DNA of 64,000 nt from Gnetum montanum. Taxonomy: Eukaryota; Streptophyta; Gnetopsida; Gnetales; Gnetaceae. The stretch is taken from assembly GCA_015680685.1 (NCBI GenBank), contig MNCI01000268.1, positions 225,281 through 289,280 on the forward strand, in the 5' to 3' direction. Made by a program: the position numbers and the translations under genes. Of the stretch, positions 44,709 through 57,015 are shown piece after piece (positions within the stretch are counted from its first letter, which is position 1; every line of letters starts with the position of its first letter). Below the pieces are notes generated by a model that worked only from the letters and a program-made list of their open reading frames with translations, searched no databases and was not told the origin of the DNA.

Positions 44709-45554
44709 TGATGAGCAACTAGGTATCCCTATGCCCAACCATACGAATACGAGTGTTCATGGGAAATTCGATCGAACTCTAAGGATTAAGTGCTTATGCA
44801 CTTACACAGAACAAGGATGGGTTATGTGATCATTGTCTTCCCAAGCTTACATGTAAGGCATAATTGTATGGTTAAGTAAACTCAAGGTATATGATTTTTA
44901 TTGTTTTATGTTTTATGTTTTTGATGCTTAAAAGAGAGAAATGAAGTAATTTAATAACTAATTTGATTTAACTAATTAACTATTCCCTAACTAGTCTTAA
45001 CACTAGCATCCGTTCCCACTCTCTGAACACATTCTAAACTAGTGTAACACTACTAGGATTACCAAACACTAGTCGTTACTAGGTTACCAAGTGTTCCACG
45101 TATGCTCAAAGTGGTTGTACTAAGTGTGCCAATTTGTTGATAATTAACAATTCAATAGAAATAACATTAATTGACTAATGAGAGTAGAAAATAATAGTAA
45201 ATAACATATAAATGAAATAATTAACTATTCTGAATGTTGCAAGGTTTATCACAAAGTTCATTTTTATTTCCACACACAAGGTGTACTCAAGTACACAATG
45301 CTTGAATAAAGATCCATTCACTTTATGAATCCTACTATGGGCACTCAGAAATAATTCTAACTCTAGAAGGAAAAAACTGCAAGAGTTCAGCTAAGGGACT
45401 AAAAACTAATGTGAAACCAAGTACCCCTTGTCTCTTATTTATAGGCAATAAGACAGGTTCCAACATCGCATGTCTGATATCGCTTTGGCATCTCTAATAT
45501 CACATATCCAATATCAAGGATCCAATATTGGGGGTCTGATATCATGACTCATCA
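44709..45554 (-). repeat. E7 3' LTR (subtype B)
   Basis: It pairs with 51876-52722 and also aligns with the E1 5' LTR. Ends are TGATGAGC...ACTCATCA. A decayed GATATC cluster (45470-45545) stands ahead of the minus-strand TATAAATA near 45440. Confidence 0.9.
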
Positions 45555-45561
45555 TACCCCC
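45555..45561 (-). other. E7 polypurine tract
   Basis: TACCCCC on the plus strand abuts the LTR, as in E1 and E2. Confidence 0.8.
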
Positions 45562-47639
45562 ATGATTGAATGAAAACTCATCCTTGAGTTCCTTACAAAA
45601 TATTGAAAAGGTATGGGATTATTGACCGAACAACAAATGACGATGACATGGAATGACAGACTCAAAGTGCTTGGTGAACAGATCAACAAACGTATTACAG
45701 CATTGGTGTTAATAACCATTATGGTGAACACTACACATAGATGATATCCAAACCCTTATTCGACAGCTTAAAGAAAGAGAGAGAGAAAAGAAAATTAGAC
45801 ACATTGCTACCGATGTCAAAATTGTGCACATCGTTGTTCATCCATGGCCACATGATTAAGCATGTTCCTTGCATAAATGATCTAGCTACAATCCATCCTG
45901 AGTGCTCCTTCCTATCCCAATCCATTGTTCATGTGATCACCATCTGCACACACAACATAGTCACAAATTAACAAGGATAGATAAAATATAATGTAATTGA
46001 TACCTTGCCTCGATATGAAGCACATTAGTTAGGTTATGGGTATGGCAAATAATAGGTTAGAGGTTTGTAACTTAATAACTACCCAAAGTGTAGGGATGAG
46101 ATAAGTAATAAAATGGAAAAATTTGCAATAGGCCCCCATGACAAAGAGTGAACCTCTGGTAGCAATAAGATGGAAAACAAAAGAACAAGGAAGATTAGAG
46201 AAATAACAATGATGAATCCAATAAAAAGGCATAGAAGGGTAGAGAAAACAGATGTAAAAGATGGGGTGAAATGAGAAATAGTTGAGTGCAAGAAATGTTT
46301 AAGGGAAAGAGCTTAACAATTGCATCAAAAAGGAATGCAAGTGGGTCCTCCCAAAAGCAGGCTCATGCCCTTTATGCCTTGATAAACCCACAAACCAAAG
46401 AGTCCGTAGTCTCTAGGAATGACATTTGGAAGTAATAGTTAAGAAGTTACCCACAAGAATTTACCAAAGAATAACAATGCATCGATAGAGATATAGACTA
46501 CTCATAAAATCGACAATGAGGTGGAATATGGGAAGAAACATGGAAAGAGAAGAGAGAATCGAATGGGATCCCAAAATCAGGGTTGTGTAAAGTCCCTTGT
46601 GTAGTATGTGATTAAGGTAACTTAATAAAATTCAGCCCAAATCCAGATTAAAACTAACCACATCCAGTGACCTCGCATCAACACACATGACCAACCCTTC
46701 CTCTTAAAGCACCAAGAATGCTTCCACAAAGAAACTACCATTCCAACAAGAGAAAAACTGAGAAGCAGAAAGTGAGAAAGGGCCTTAGTTAGAGGGAACC
46801 TTCAAGCATGGGTAACATGTCTTTCAACTGTTCGTTTATTACGTCTAAGGGGTGTGCTTTGAATTTCTACTAGGTTTTTTTTTAGTGAGAACCACACCAT
46901 GCAAAGACTTATTTGATTTAGTCAACTTCCTAATATTGGTCAATAGCAAAATGGTGGAGACCCATTAAAAACATCCAAGTACTCAAGAAAATGGCTAGCA
47001 TAAATGCGTTGAATCCCCCTTGAAGTCACACCCTTCTTAATCCATTTGAATCTTTCCTTGGATTGAAGAATACCAAGCCACAAATTCATTAATAAGTTTT
47101 CTTAGAAAAATGGATAGTACAATTCCAAAACCAAATGAGACCATAGAGTTAAGTGGATGAACGGATGACATGGACTCATTGCCTATTTTATCAAAAGGAA
47201 CCATATCTTAGCATCACATTGAAAGTCAAAGGTAAGAACCAAGCATTAGCAATCAACACTATTATAGTACAATCCACCATCATGAGCACTTATTATATGA
47301 CAAGTGAGAGTAAATCAAACAAAATGTAATAGAGAAAGAAAGAGTAAAAATTTTAACAATGGTGTAAAACAAAAACAAGTAAATATCAAAAATGTGTAAA
47401 ACAAAAATGTGTAAAATAAAAAAGACAAGAGAAACTGAGGGCTTAGAATAATTAGCATGGGTGGCCATCTCCCCCATGACTGAGTTGGAAGGAGGAGATC
47501 CAAAATAATGAGTAGGGATGTCCATCAACAGAGGTAGTGTTAGTATTGGCCATTTTGGGCTCATGGAAAGGTTTGGTCTACTGAATGTTGACTAATAATT
47601 TCTTATCTAGACTTTCAGGTTTATAGATCATCATGGCCC
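45562..47639 (-). other. E7 3' non-coding region
   Basis: It holds the family boxes (GCAAGTGGGTCCTCC near 46329, CAAGCATGGGTAACATGTCTTTC near 46803, CCCCCTTGAAGTCACACCC near 47007, GTGGATGAACGGATGACATGG near 47153). The ORF3 domains seen in E2 and E5 are absent, and I could not find the palindrome cluster or a clear ORF3 start. A deletion of ORF3 between about 45600 and 46020 is likely. Confidence 0.55.
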
Positions 47640-48735
47640 CTAAAGGAAAAGTTTCATGAATGATATAAAATCTTTCCCACAGTGTTTAAAATTTAGTTCA
47701 TTTTGGCACATGTGTAGGATTCCAATAAAGAACCCTATCACTTGGTTGGTATTTGACTTTTCTAATTCTTTAGTCATGAGTTGTTTGTTAAAGGCCTTGT
47801 CCAGTTCATTGGATGATAGGATGGATAATCGAATTTCATCTAGCAAGTTAAGGTTCATTCACCATTCCTTTTGTGCTATACTGATGTCAAGGTTAAGGTC
47901 ACATGTTGTAGATAGTATATGGAGCTTAGCTTGGATAGAAAGTGTTGGAAGTTTATTGTACACTAACTCATAGGGAGAATATCCTATAGGGAGTTTCCAT
48001 GTGGAGCAGTAGGCCCAAAGGGCATCATTCAGTTTGGTGCTTCAGTCTCACCTATATTTGCTAATGGTTCATATCAAAATTTTTGTAATTTCCATATTGG
48101 TGACTTTGGCTTGACCATTCACTTGAGGATAATATGGTGTAGTTAGTTTATGCTCAACTCCTAAGTGTTACATCAACTTTTGAAAAGTCACACCGATAAA
48201 GTATGTACCATTATCAGAAATAAGTGCATGAGGTACACTAAACCTATTTACGATTTGTTGTTGGAGAAATCATGCAGCAGTAGATGATGTACAGTCTGTA
48301 ACAGTGGCTACTTTTTCCCACTTTGTAAAATAATCAACAGCAACAACAATGTATGATTTTCCATTAGACATTGGTGTAATAGGCCCCATAAAATTAATTC
48401 CCCATATGTCGAAGGGTTCTAAAGATTGAATCCATTGTTGTGGACCCTCCATTCTAGTAGTCATTCACCCATCACGTTGGCAATGCTCACAAGATTGGAT
48501 AAAATGATGGTTATCTAGAAACAACATAGGCCAATAATATCCTACAAGCAAGATTTTAATGGTTGTTCATCTCCTAGCATAATGACCCCCACAAGGGCCC
48601 TCATGAGCATCTTGGAGAACTTACAATTAATCTGCATCAAGAACACAAAATCATACCAAGCCATCAGAACACACCTTGTAAAGGTATCCGTTAATTTGCA
48701 TGGAGAAACTGTTATTTCTTTTTAATGTCTAGGCC
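47640..48735 (-). pseudogene. E7 integrase (broken)
   Basis: The HHCC region lies at about 48720-48480 and the core begins at 48464 with [15 protein letters not shown]...[17 protein letters not shown]. The first catalytic Asp (family IDFMGP) is Asn here. The segment with GVPHALISDNGT-like text follows near 48220, so the second Asp is retained. The C-terminal part at 47858-47640 reads HMCQNELNFKHCGKDF, equivalent to HVPQ.TKF..LWEGPY. The frame is interrupted several times. Confidence 0.7.
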
Positions 48736-50170
48736 TTATGGTGTTTCTTGTATGAGAAGATAGGTAAGAATGCTACTATACCAATTTTTATCTATGGGTG
48801 ATTGATTGTTTATTACAACTACAAAGAGGAGTTCATCAGGGAAGGAATCAGAAATTGGGTATTCGTCCTCTTTGTTGTCCCATCGCAACCGAGATAAATG
48901 ATCGACAACAACATTCTCGGTGCCTTTACAATTGATCATCGTAAGATCGAACTCTTGCAAGATCATGAGCCATCGTATGATGCAAGGGCTCACCATTTGT
49001 TTATTCATAAGGAACTAAATTGCACTATGATCTATGTATACAAATATTTTATAGCCTAATACATAGTGCCTAAATTTTTCTAGTATAAACACCACATCCA
49101 TTAACACTTTTTCTGTTGTGGTGTAGTTGAGTTTTGCATCAGCAATACTTCGACTTGCATAGTGAACGTGATAAGGAAATTTTTGGTCATCTAACTGTGT
49201 AAGTACAACTTCTAAAGTAAAATTGGATGTGTTAGTCATTATATGGAATGTTCTGGACCAATCAGGAGCTTGTAGAATGGGTATTTCTATGAGCTTCTGC
49301 TTCAAGGTCTGGAAAGCCAGCTCACATTTCTTGGTCCATTCAAAGGATACATCCTTTTTCATTAACTCTACCAATGGTTTTGCAATCTTTGAAAATTTCT
49401 TAATGAAGCATCTATAATAGCCCATATGTCCAAGGAATGATCGTACATCTTTTATGGTTTTAGGTTGATGAGTGATTCCTTGGATGACTTTAATTTTCTC
49501 AAGATCTACCTCCATCCCTCTTTGTGAAATTTTATGCCCTAATACAATGCCCTATTGGACCATTAAATAGTTTTTCTACCAATTGAGCCTTAGGTTGGTT
49601 TCAACACATCATTTTAGTACTTGCTCTAATTGATCCAATGCTTATTCAAAGTCCACTCCGTAGGTGGAGAAATCATCCATAAAAACCTCCACACCATTCC
49701 CTATTTGCTGCTGAAATATACTAAGAACCAGATGTTGAAATGTTGCTGGGGCATTGCACAAGCCAAATGGCATCTACCTATATGAAAATTTTCCCCAAGG
49801 ACTTGTGAATGTAGTCTTGTCTTGGTCTTCTAGTGCTATTTTAATTTGGTTGTACCCACTGTAGCCATCCAAAAAACTATAATAGTAATGCCTTGCAATG
49901 GTATCTAAAACTTGGTCAACGAATGACAATGGAAAATGGTCTTTAAATGTTACCATGTTTAATAGTTTAAAGTCTATACATACCCTCCATTTACCTCCCT
50001 TCTTAGGCACAATGACTAATGGACTAACTCATTCACTATCAACAATGGGGTAGATGAACCTAGCTTTTAGAAGTTGTTCAATTTCTTCTTTAACTACTTG
50101 CTTAATCTTTGGATTTAGTCATCTTTGTGGTTGTCATCGAGGCTTCATAGAGGGGTCAGTGTAAATTCTA
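48736..50170 (-). pseudogene. E7 reverse transcriptase and RNase H
   Basis: RT segments: VPKKGGKWRVCIDFKLLN, HFPLSFVDQVLD, FLDGYSGYNQIKIALEDQDKTTF, MPFGLCNAPATFQ, and the active-site block VEVFMDDFSTYG (near 49675). The thumb/connection reads GHKISQRGMEVD and VRSFLGHMGYYRCFIKKFSKIAKPL (49515-49015). RNase H keeps IDHSAI but TDAS has become TNTS and TEKE has become TEKV, so it would be inactive. About half a dozen stops are scattered along it. The product would copy element RNA to DNA. Confidence 0.85.
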
Positions 50171-50643
50171 TGTTGGCATATCCTAGGATCTATTTTAGTC
50201 AATTCGGGATATGACCAAGCAAAGGCTTTTGACCATTTGTTTATCATCTTCAGTAGTTTTTCTTTTTATTGAGGAGCGTACTTAACATTAATGATTACCA
50301 ATTTTCCATTCTTGAGAAATGTATACTCCATACCGATGGGTAATGATTTTAATTTGAGGGGCTCTTTCTTAAACTCGTTAGGGATTTTCAACTTCTCCTA
50401 GTTGATATTTTCAATGTTAGGACTTGCAAGTTGGCAATGGACTTGCTCTAATGTATCTATGGTATCGATATAGGCATAAGTCAAGCTCTCAGTTGCTTTT
50501 ATGCATAAAGTTGAATTGCTCCCACGATTAGCTGTTAGCCACTGGGTGCCTTCCTGTCTTGTGGCTGCTGCATACAAGCATCTTTGTATGTTAGTTACTT
50601 GTGCACATTGGTTGCATGAAGGCAATGTTAAGCATTGTACAAA

Positions 50644-51230
50644 CTAGGACTTTTGCACGTAGTTACACCCTGTGTCATTGTATGTGATGCATGGAACTTT
50701 CTTCTTCTCAATCTTTCCAAACACATTTTCTTTTGATATTTCTAAGGAAATATCATATATGCCTAGGTGTGCATCAATCGTACTTAGCCATGCTCTTCCC
50801 ATTATGATTGCGAAGTCCCCCTTACAATTGTTAACTTGGATCACTAGGAAATCGATTGAATACAACCACCCACAAATAGTGGTGGCAATGTCCTCCACTA
50901 GTCCCAATGGAATCATGATGGACTGGTTGGCCAACTCTAAATGAATGTTACTCTTCTTTAGCGGAGGCAAGTTCCAAGCCTTATACATTTCTTGGGAGAT
51001 TAATTAACACCAGAACCTAAATCCAAAAGAGCTTTATAGGGCTCATTTCCAGTGATTTTCAAATAAATAAGGGGACTTCCAAGATCAGAAAATTTCCTAG
51101 GAAGATGGCCAACTTTAATCCAATTAGTGATGGTGTGGGTTAACATAACAGTATGAGTTAAGTGTGGTTTTTGGTTTGAAGGAAGCTCTGAAGATTCGAA
51201 TGGTGGTGAGGCATTTGGAGGATTACCCAC
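50644..51230 (-). pseudogene. E7 protease region
   Basis: Frames read PLIYLKITGNEPYKALLDLGSGVN then YKAWNLPPLKKSNIHLELANQS and PLGLVEDIATTICGW, ending IIMGRAWLSTIDAHLGIYDISLEI. This is the Athila protease layout (LxDLGAxVNLxxxxxxxxL, RGxVEDVLVxV, LGRPFLxTxxAxIDxxxGxLxL). The active site reads LDLGSGVN in place of the LDLGASVN of the family. One frameshift separates the halves. Confidence 0.8.
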
Positions 51231-51239
51231 TTGTGGTTG

Positions 51240-51739
51240 TAAGGACTTGGTTGGACTATTGGTTTTAAAGAAAGGTTTTTTCTTTAATCGGTGGTGGAAT
51301 CCTAATGTTCACCACCCTCATTTTCATTTAGAACATACGGAACATCCTAAGACCACTTCCCCTTCACATATTTGTAATGTCTCTCCTATTGCAAATCCCT
51401 CTAGTGTTGTGCTTCCGTGGATTGATAATCTCTTGAATCTTGTTCATGCACAATGTACTCCGATTGTAAGTGCTGCATACCAATTCATGTAAGAGCACGA
51501 AGAAGCATGCCTGGGATTGAGTGATCGTGAGGTAACACTATGTTACCTTCTAAATCACGCCATTTCAGTTGTTCATATTGGTGGAGGATAAGGATAAAGT
51601 TTGGTATATACTCATTAGGACGAACGTATACAATGCGAAACTATTGGGGCACTAGTGGATCATCATGTGCACTCTACCTCTAATTGTTCATGGTGTTGGA
51701 CCTAGTCGGTGAAGCACTCTCATAAGAAGAAGAAGACAT
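51240..51739 (-). pseudogene. E7 gag N-terminus, centre deleted
   Basis: ATG 51739 opens MSSSSYESASP and continues with DDPLVPQ.FRIVYVRPNEYIPNFILILHQ. E5 gag begins MSSSHR and has PLVPQECQVVYMHLDEYIPNFTFILHQ. After roughly 160 residues the frame passes directly into the protease region, so the capsid and finger segments present in E5 have been lost. Confidence 0.65.
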
Positions 51740-51855
51740 TATTGATTATTCAGTGTGCAATACTCTTTTTTGACGACTGTTAGACAAATATCCCTAAGGG
51801 TTCGTTCCAATGATGGAAAGATTTCCTAAGTTCTAATCAGTGCACAAACAAAAAA

Positions 51856-51875
51856 ATCCCTAGAAATGGCACCAA
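51856..51875 (-). other. E7 primer-binding site
   Basis: The minus-strand sequence TTGGTGCCATTTCTAGGGAT directly inside the 5' LTR is a decayed Athila-type site. Confidence 0.75.
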
Positions 51876-52722
51876 TGATGAGTGGCTAGGTACCCCTACA
51901 CCCAACCATATGAATACAAGCGTTCATGCATGATCTGGTTGAACTCCAAGGATTAAGTGCCTATGTGCTTACACAAAACAAGGATGGGTTATGCGATCAT
52001 TGTCTTCCCAAGCTTACTTGTAAGGCACAATTGTATGGTTAAGTAAACTCAAGGTATGTGATTTTTATTGTTTTATGTTTTATGTTCTTGATGCTTAAAA
52101 GAGAGAAATGAAGTAATTTAATAACTAATTTGATTTAACTAATTAACTATTCCCTAACTAGTCCTAACACCAGCATCCATTCCCACTCTCCAGACACATC
52201 TTGAACTAATGTAACACTACTGGGATTACTAAATGCTAGTCATTACTGGGTTACCAAGTGTTCCACGTATGCTCGAAATGATCATACTGAGTGTGCTAAT
52301 TCATTGATAATTAACAATTCAATATAAATAAAATTAATTAACTAATGAGAGTAGCAAATAATAGTAAATAACATTTAAATGAAATAATTAAGCTATTTTG
52401 AATGTTACAAGGTTTATCACAAAGTTTGTCTTTATTTCTGGACACAAGATGTGCTCAGGTACACAATGCTTGAATAAAGATCCGTTCACTTTATAACTCC
52501 TACTGTGGGCACTCAGAAATAATTCTAACTCTAGAAGGAAAAAACTACAAGAGTTTAGCTAAGAGACTAAAAACTAATGTGAAATCAATTGCCCCCTATC
52601 TCTTATTTATAAGCAATGAGACAGGTTCCAACATCTCATGTATGATATCATTTCGGCATCTTCGATATCGTGTATCCAATATCGAGGATTCAATATCAGG
52701 GGTCTAATATTATGACTCATTA
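51876..52722 (-). repeat. E7 5' LTR (subtype B)
   Basis: It pairs with 44709-45554. The outer end has drifted to ACTCATTA. A TATA box and a GATATC cluster lie at 52610-52715. Confidence 0.9.
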
Positions 52723-52851
52723 GGTCTCAATGAAGAATGTTGTTGATCCATCTTCATTAATCATAGTAGAGTAATTGGTAAACTATGGTTCTTTATGAGT
52801 ACTATCCATCAACATCATCTGTTCCTAAATTCTAGAATCTGAATTATCTAT

Positions 52852-53757
52852 TGATGAAGTGCTAAACAGTCGATGTGTTAACTAGGCCATGTATATGGGA
52901 CCCCGTATACACGGCCATATCGACGCGGCCCCGTTGATGCATCCTTCCATGAGTCGACGTGGCCCCATTTACGTGGAGCCTGTTTTAGCCTATAAATAAA
53001 TGGGCTACCGCCATACTTATGTACCTTTTTGGCAGTTGTAGCGAAGCTCTTCCAATTTGTTTCCATGAGAGTTAGAATATTTACCAAGTGCCCGCAGTAG
53101 GTGTAAGAAAGGTGCTCGACTCTTTATTTGAGTGTTGATGTACCTGAGCCCATTTGCACGAAGGACAATAAAGATGAGCTTTTTAAGAATTCCTTGCAAC
53201 AATTGGACTTAATCATTTAATGCATTTTATAGTTTAATATTTCTATGCTTTAATAGTTCATTAAGTCTCTATTGTTATTATTCTAATCGCTATTACTCTT
53301 TTATAGTTCGTAGAAACCATAAGTACGACCATCTCGAACGTAAACCCAACACTTGGCAACCCAGTGACGCTTAACGTCTGGTAGCCCAGTAGTGGTTAGC
53401 AAATGCTCAGGATGTGCCCAGAAGATGGGATCAGATACTTATGTTAAAAAATTTAAGATATAGATTAGAATAACTATAGATTACATAATATTTCATTCCT
53501 TACTTTCCATTCCAAGAATTAGATGCTAGAAGATAAAGTGAAAAATCCATAAAAATCAGTTGCCTTAATCTCACTTAACCATCGCAATCAGAACATCACA
53601 AGTGAGGTTGGGAAGACAACAACTGTTCTAACAAGAGGTTTTGCTGGTTAAGATCTAGTGTATGCAAAGTGCTTATAGTCTACGGAATTTGACCGAGTCG
53701 GGTATGAACACCCATGATTTGCATGGTTTGGACGTAGGGGTATCTAGCTGCTCATCA
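52852..53757 (+). repeat. E5 5' LTR
   Basis: The right end CTGCTCATCA, adjoining the primer-binding site, is certain; the left end is inferred. The R-U5 half is recognisably related to the reverse complement of the other family LTRs, for example the GATTACC/CCCAGTA boxes near 53355-53395. Confidence 0.75.
52890..53000 (+). promoter_or_regulatory. E5 LTR promoter: GTATAC/GGCCCC palindromes and TATA box
   Basis: CCCCGTATACACGG, GGCCATATCGACGCGGCCCCG and GTCGACGTGGCCCC stand upstream of TATAAATAAA at 52991. This cluster replaces the GATATC cluster of the sister LTRs. GCCATAC follows about 20 bases after the TATA box. Confidence 0.6.
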
Positions 53758-53777
53758 TTGGCACCGTTGTCGGGGAC
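53758..53777 (+). other. E5 primer-binding site
   Basis: TTGGCACCGTTGTCGGGGAC directly follows the LTR. It is the closest in the window to the Athila tRNA-Asp site. Confidence 0.85.
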
Positions 53778-53921
53778 TATTAGTCTTACATGCGCCATTT
53801 AACCTAAGAAACATTATTATTCATGTCATTGGAAAGGACCCAGGATAGTAAGATTTACACACACTAGGCGAACTAAGTAAAAAGTAAGGTACACCAAGTA
53901 GTGGATCATCTAATATCCAAC

Positions 53922-56226
53922 ATGTCTTCTTCTCACAGGTGAGATGTATCCAACCCACTAGTGCCACAAGAATGTCAGGTGGTCTACATGCATCTAGATG
54001 AATATATACCCAACTTCACCTTCATCCTACATCAGGATGAACATTTTGCGATTGGCTCTTGGAATGCTATTTCACAATCTTGCCAGACTAGGCATCCAGG
54101 ACCACAGTGTGGAGTACGTCATGGAGGACCATGACTACTAGGACTATCGTCCCACTGAGGCCCAATGGGCACGAGACTAGGATAATGCAGAACGGTATGA
54201 ACACATGAAGGGGAAACAATTTAGTAACCCCTTATTCTTTCAAGGAATGCAGGACGATGGGGAGCCTATCTTTCACAATTCCCATTTGGCCGAACTTCCT
54301 CTAGGGCATTAGATCATTCAGTCCATCATCCAGAACAAGCAATCAAGTGACTGGGATCCCCAGGAGGATGGAGGATCACGTAGGAGAGGCCACGACACAA
54401 GCAAAGATGGGTAAGAGGATCAAGGCCGTCATCAAAGTAGAGGGGGAGATCAACATACGGGTAGTGGTGATTCCTCTCCTTCTTTTCCATCCTCTTTCTC
54501 CCCTCTACCTTCACCTAGTTCATACTCTGATCATAACTGTGGTAGAAAGGAGTGAGGTGATGGTGGTCGTAAGGATCAAAAGGAACGGCGTGAGAAAGTG
54601 CATGACCAATCGCGCGAGGCACACCTTCATGAAAGGAGAGGCAGCCAAAATCATCATAGACATCGTGGTCCATAACAGGACTATGACTTAGATGAGCCAT
54701 TGTTGGCTACTCGAAGCATGCTCTGTATCACCAAGGTAGTTCAAATACCCAACAGGCACTTAAAGGATAGCCGGATCAAACGCATTGACATGAACAACAT
54801 CCCCAAATTTGAAGGGGAATACAATTTTGATCCACAAACTCACCTGCAAGAATTTCATAATGCTTGCACCCTGTAGAACATTGAAAATTATTGGAAAAAG
54901 CTTAAGTTGTTCCCTCACACACTCATCAAGGAAGTAGAGATCTAGTACTAGTCTTTGGAACCAGAATCAATTAGGAGATGGAGTACAATGCTGGATATCT
55001 TCAACGACAAGTATCAAACCTACTCCAAAGTGGAAAATCTAACACGTCAAATCCAAGGCTGGAAGTAAGGTAATCGTGAACCTTTGGATGTAGCCATGAG
55101 TAGGTACTATTCATTGTTACATCAGTTCCCTGGCCATGGCTACTCTCAACAGGCATAGTTTTGCCATATCATTAATGGGGTCTGCTTTGAAACTAGAAAG
55201 ACCCTTGGCTTATACGCCCAGGGACGATTATTAGAACTAAGGGCCCATCAACTACAGCGCCTCATTGAGTAAGTGGCTAAAGAAGAGGGGGAACTTAGAA
55301 AGAAGGAAAGTGTAAAGGAGTTTAATTGGGATCCCTCCATCAAAAAAATGGAGGTTTGATTTTGTGAAGATGAGGAGGAATCACCACTAGATGCAGCGGT
55401 GAACCGAAAAACCTTGCCCCTACAGCAATTTGCCTCTAAAATATCAACAAAGGTTGAAAAAATGTGGGACTCTTTGGATGAAAAATTCCAAAATGTTTTG
55501 AAGATCGCAGAGGAGTCTAGAGAGCAAGGTAATGATCATGATCGGTGTAGGAAGAAGGAAGCTAAACGTGCCCACCATAAGGGTAAGGGAAAAATTGTTG
55601 TAGTAGAATAGGTTGCAGACTCTGATACAAAGGAAGATAATGAATATGACATATGCCAATATGAACATCCTAAGGGGTGTTGTCCCATGCTGTTACATCT
55701 ACAATAGTATGGGATGTATGCATTGAACCCTCGTTTGGAAAAGAGACAAATACCCCGAATGTTACCTTACCCACAAGGCAATCCCAAGCAGTTCCACCAG
55801 CAGCAAAGGTATTATCTGAGTGGAGCACCACTACAACCTTATGGACACTTTCAGCAGTGGTAGCACCCACAAGTGTGGGGGATGCCACCTCCAAGGCAAT
55901 AGTTGCCTTACCGACAACCAAATCCCTATGGGTACTATGTTCAGCAACCAATCTCTCCACGGGACTCTCCTAGTCATGCAACCTTTCAGAATTACTACCA
56001 CCCCCTCGAAATAATTCTAACCTCAGTCTCCATCACCCAAGGAGGAAAGCCCACATCTTTACTATCCTCCTCTACCTTCTCCTATCATCCCTACTCAGCA
56101 GTACCCCACTCAGTTAACACCTGCTCCAGCTATGCAGGGGGAAATCCCACCACATCCATAGCAACGCAACGCTACGAGGGCTGTCAACCTACAACCAGCC
56201 CCTCAGCCAGGTGGAATGGAAGCTAA
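53922..56226 (+). pseudogene. E5 gag (broken)
   Basis: ATG 53922 opens MSSSHR. The capsid-like part (54730-55260) reads IPKFEGEYNFDPQTHLQEFHNA, KLKLFPHTLIKE and EPLDVAMSRYYSLLHQFPGHGYS, parallel to E2. A coiled segment at 55399-55611 ends in a basic patch. The finger near 55645-55690 reads YDICQYEHPKGCCP, where the first Cys of the C-X2-C-X3-H-X4-C pattern is Tyr. A proline/glutamine/tyrosine-rich tail follows to 56226. There are many stops in the N-terminal third (54000-54700). Confidence 0.75.
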
Positions 56227-56427
56227 GCCATGGAAACATCCCTTTTTCGGCCCAATAACTTAAGCACACCCCCACACACACCTGTGGCTAGTTCCTCTGA
56301 ACCTCAAACTGCCTCCACTATTCCACCCTTTGAGCAACCTTCAAACCAAACACCCTCCAACATACAAATGGTCATGCTCATACATGTAGTGACTGACTAG
56401 ATCAAGGCAAGCCATCTTCCCTGAAAA

Positions 56428-56940
56428 TTGACTAATCCAAGGAGTCCCCTCATTTATCTTCAGGTGGCAGGAAATGAGCCATGTAAAGCCCTTCTGGATT
56501 TGGGGTCAGAAGTCAATTTGATTTCACATGACATGTACAAGAATTGGAACCTACCCTTATTAAAGAAGAGCAACATTCAGCTCGAGCTAGTAGACCAATC
56601 CATTACTATTCCCTTGGGCTTGGTGGAGGACATTGTGACCATCTTTTGTGGGTGATCCTATTTTGCTAACTTCCTTGTCATCCATGTTGAGAATTGCAAG
56701 GGGAACTTCCCAATCATAATGGGAAGAGCCTGGATCAGCACAGTGGATGCAAGACTAGGACTCCAAGGTCTTTCCTTTGAAATTTCAAAGGAAAATCCTT
56801 TTGGAAAGATTGAGAAGAAGCGCGTTCCATGCATCGTGTACAGTGACTCTGGGTGCAATTGTGTGCAGCAACTGTGGTCTACTAAGCGGACATCTATTCA
56901 AGCATGTAGTTCATGTACTGAGAAATCTCAAGTCCAATAA
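56428..56940 (+). pseudogene. E5 protease region
   Basis: PLIYLQVAGNEPCKALLDLGSEVNLIS is followed by NWNLPLLKKSNIQLELVDQS, PLGLVEDIVTIFCG, then after one stop FLVIHVENCKGNFPIIMGRAWISTVDARLGLQ. This is an Athila-type aspartic protease domain that would mature the polyprotein. The active-site stretch reads LDLGSEVN where the family has LDLGASVN. The stop at 56655 and a later frameshift break it. Confidence 0.8.
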
Positions 56941-57015
56941 TGCCTGTATGCAACAACCACAACTCAAGAAGGCACCCAGTGGCTGATCGTTAATCCTGCT
57001 AGCAGCACTCTATGC

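Larger units (their letters stand above)
44709..52722 (-). mobile_element. E7: Athila-like element with pol, gag mostly lost
   Basis: LTRs 44709-45554 and 51876-52722 (846 and 847 bp) are flanked by target duplication GGTCT (44704-44708 and 52723-52727). The polypurine tract (45555) and primer-binding site (51856-51875) fit the minus strand. Interior order is short gag start, protease, RT/RNase H, integrase, conserved non-coding block, and little or no ORF3. The LTR pair differs by roughly 10% over the first ~440 bases by hand count. It is a pol-bearing relative of the pol-less E1 and E2. Confidence 0.9.

Noticed and set aside
54347-54691. 114-codon plus-strand frame as a separate gene
   Set aside because: It lies within the heavily interrupted N-terminal third of E5 gag and matches nothing. 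It is probably an out-of-frame stretch.
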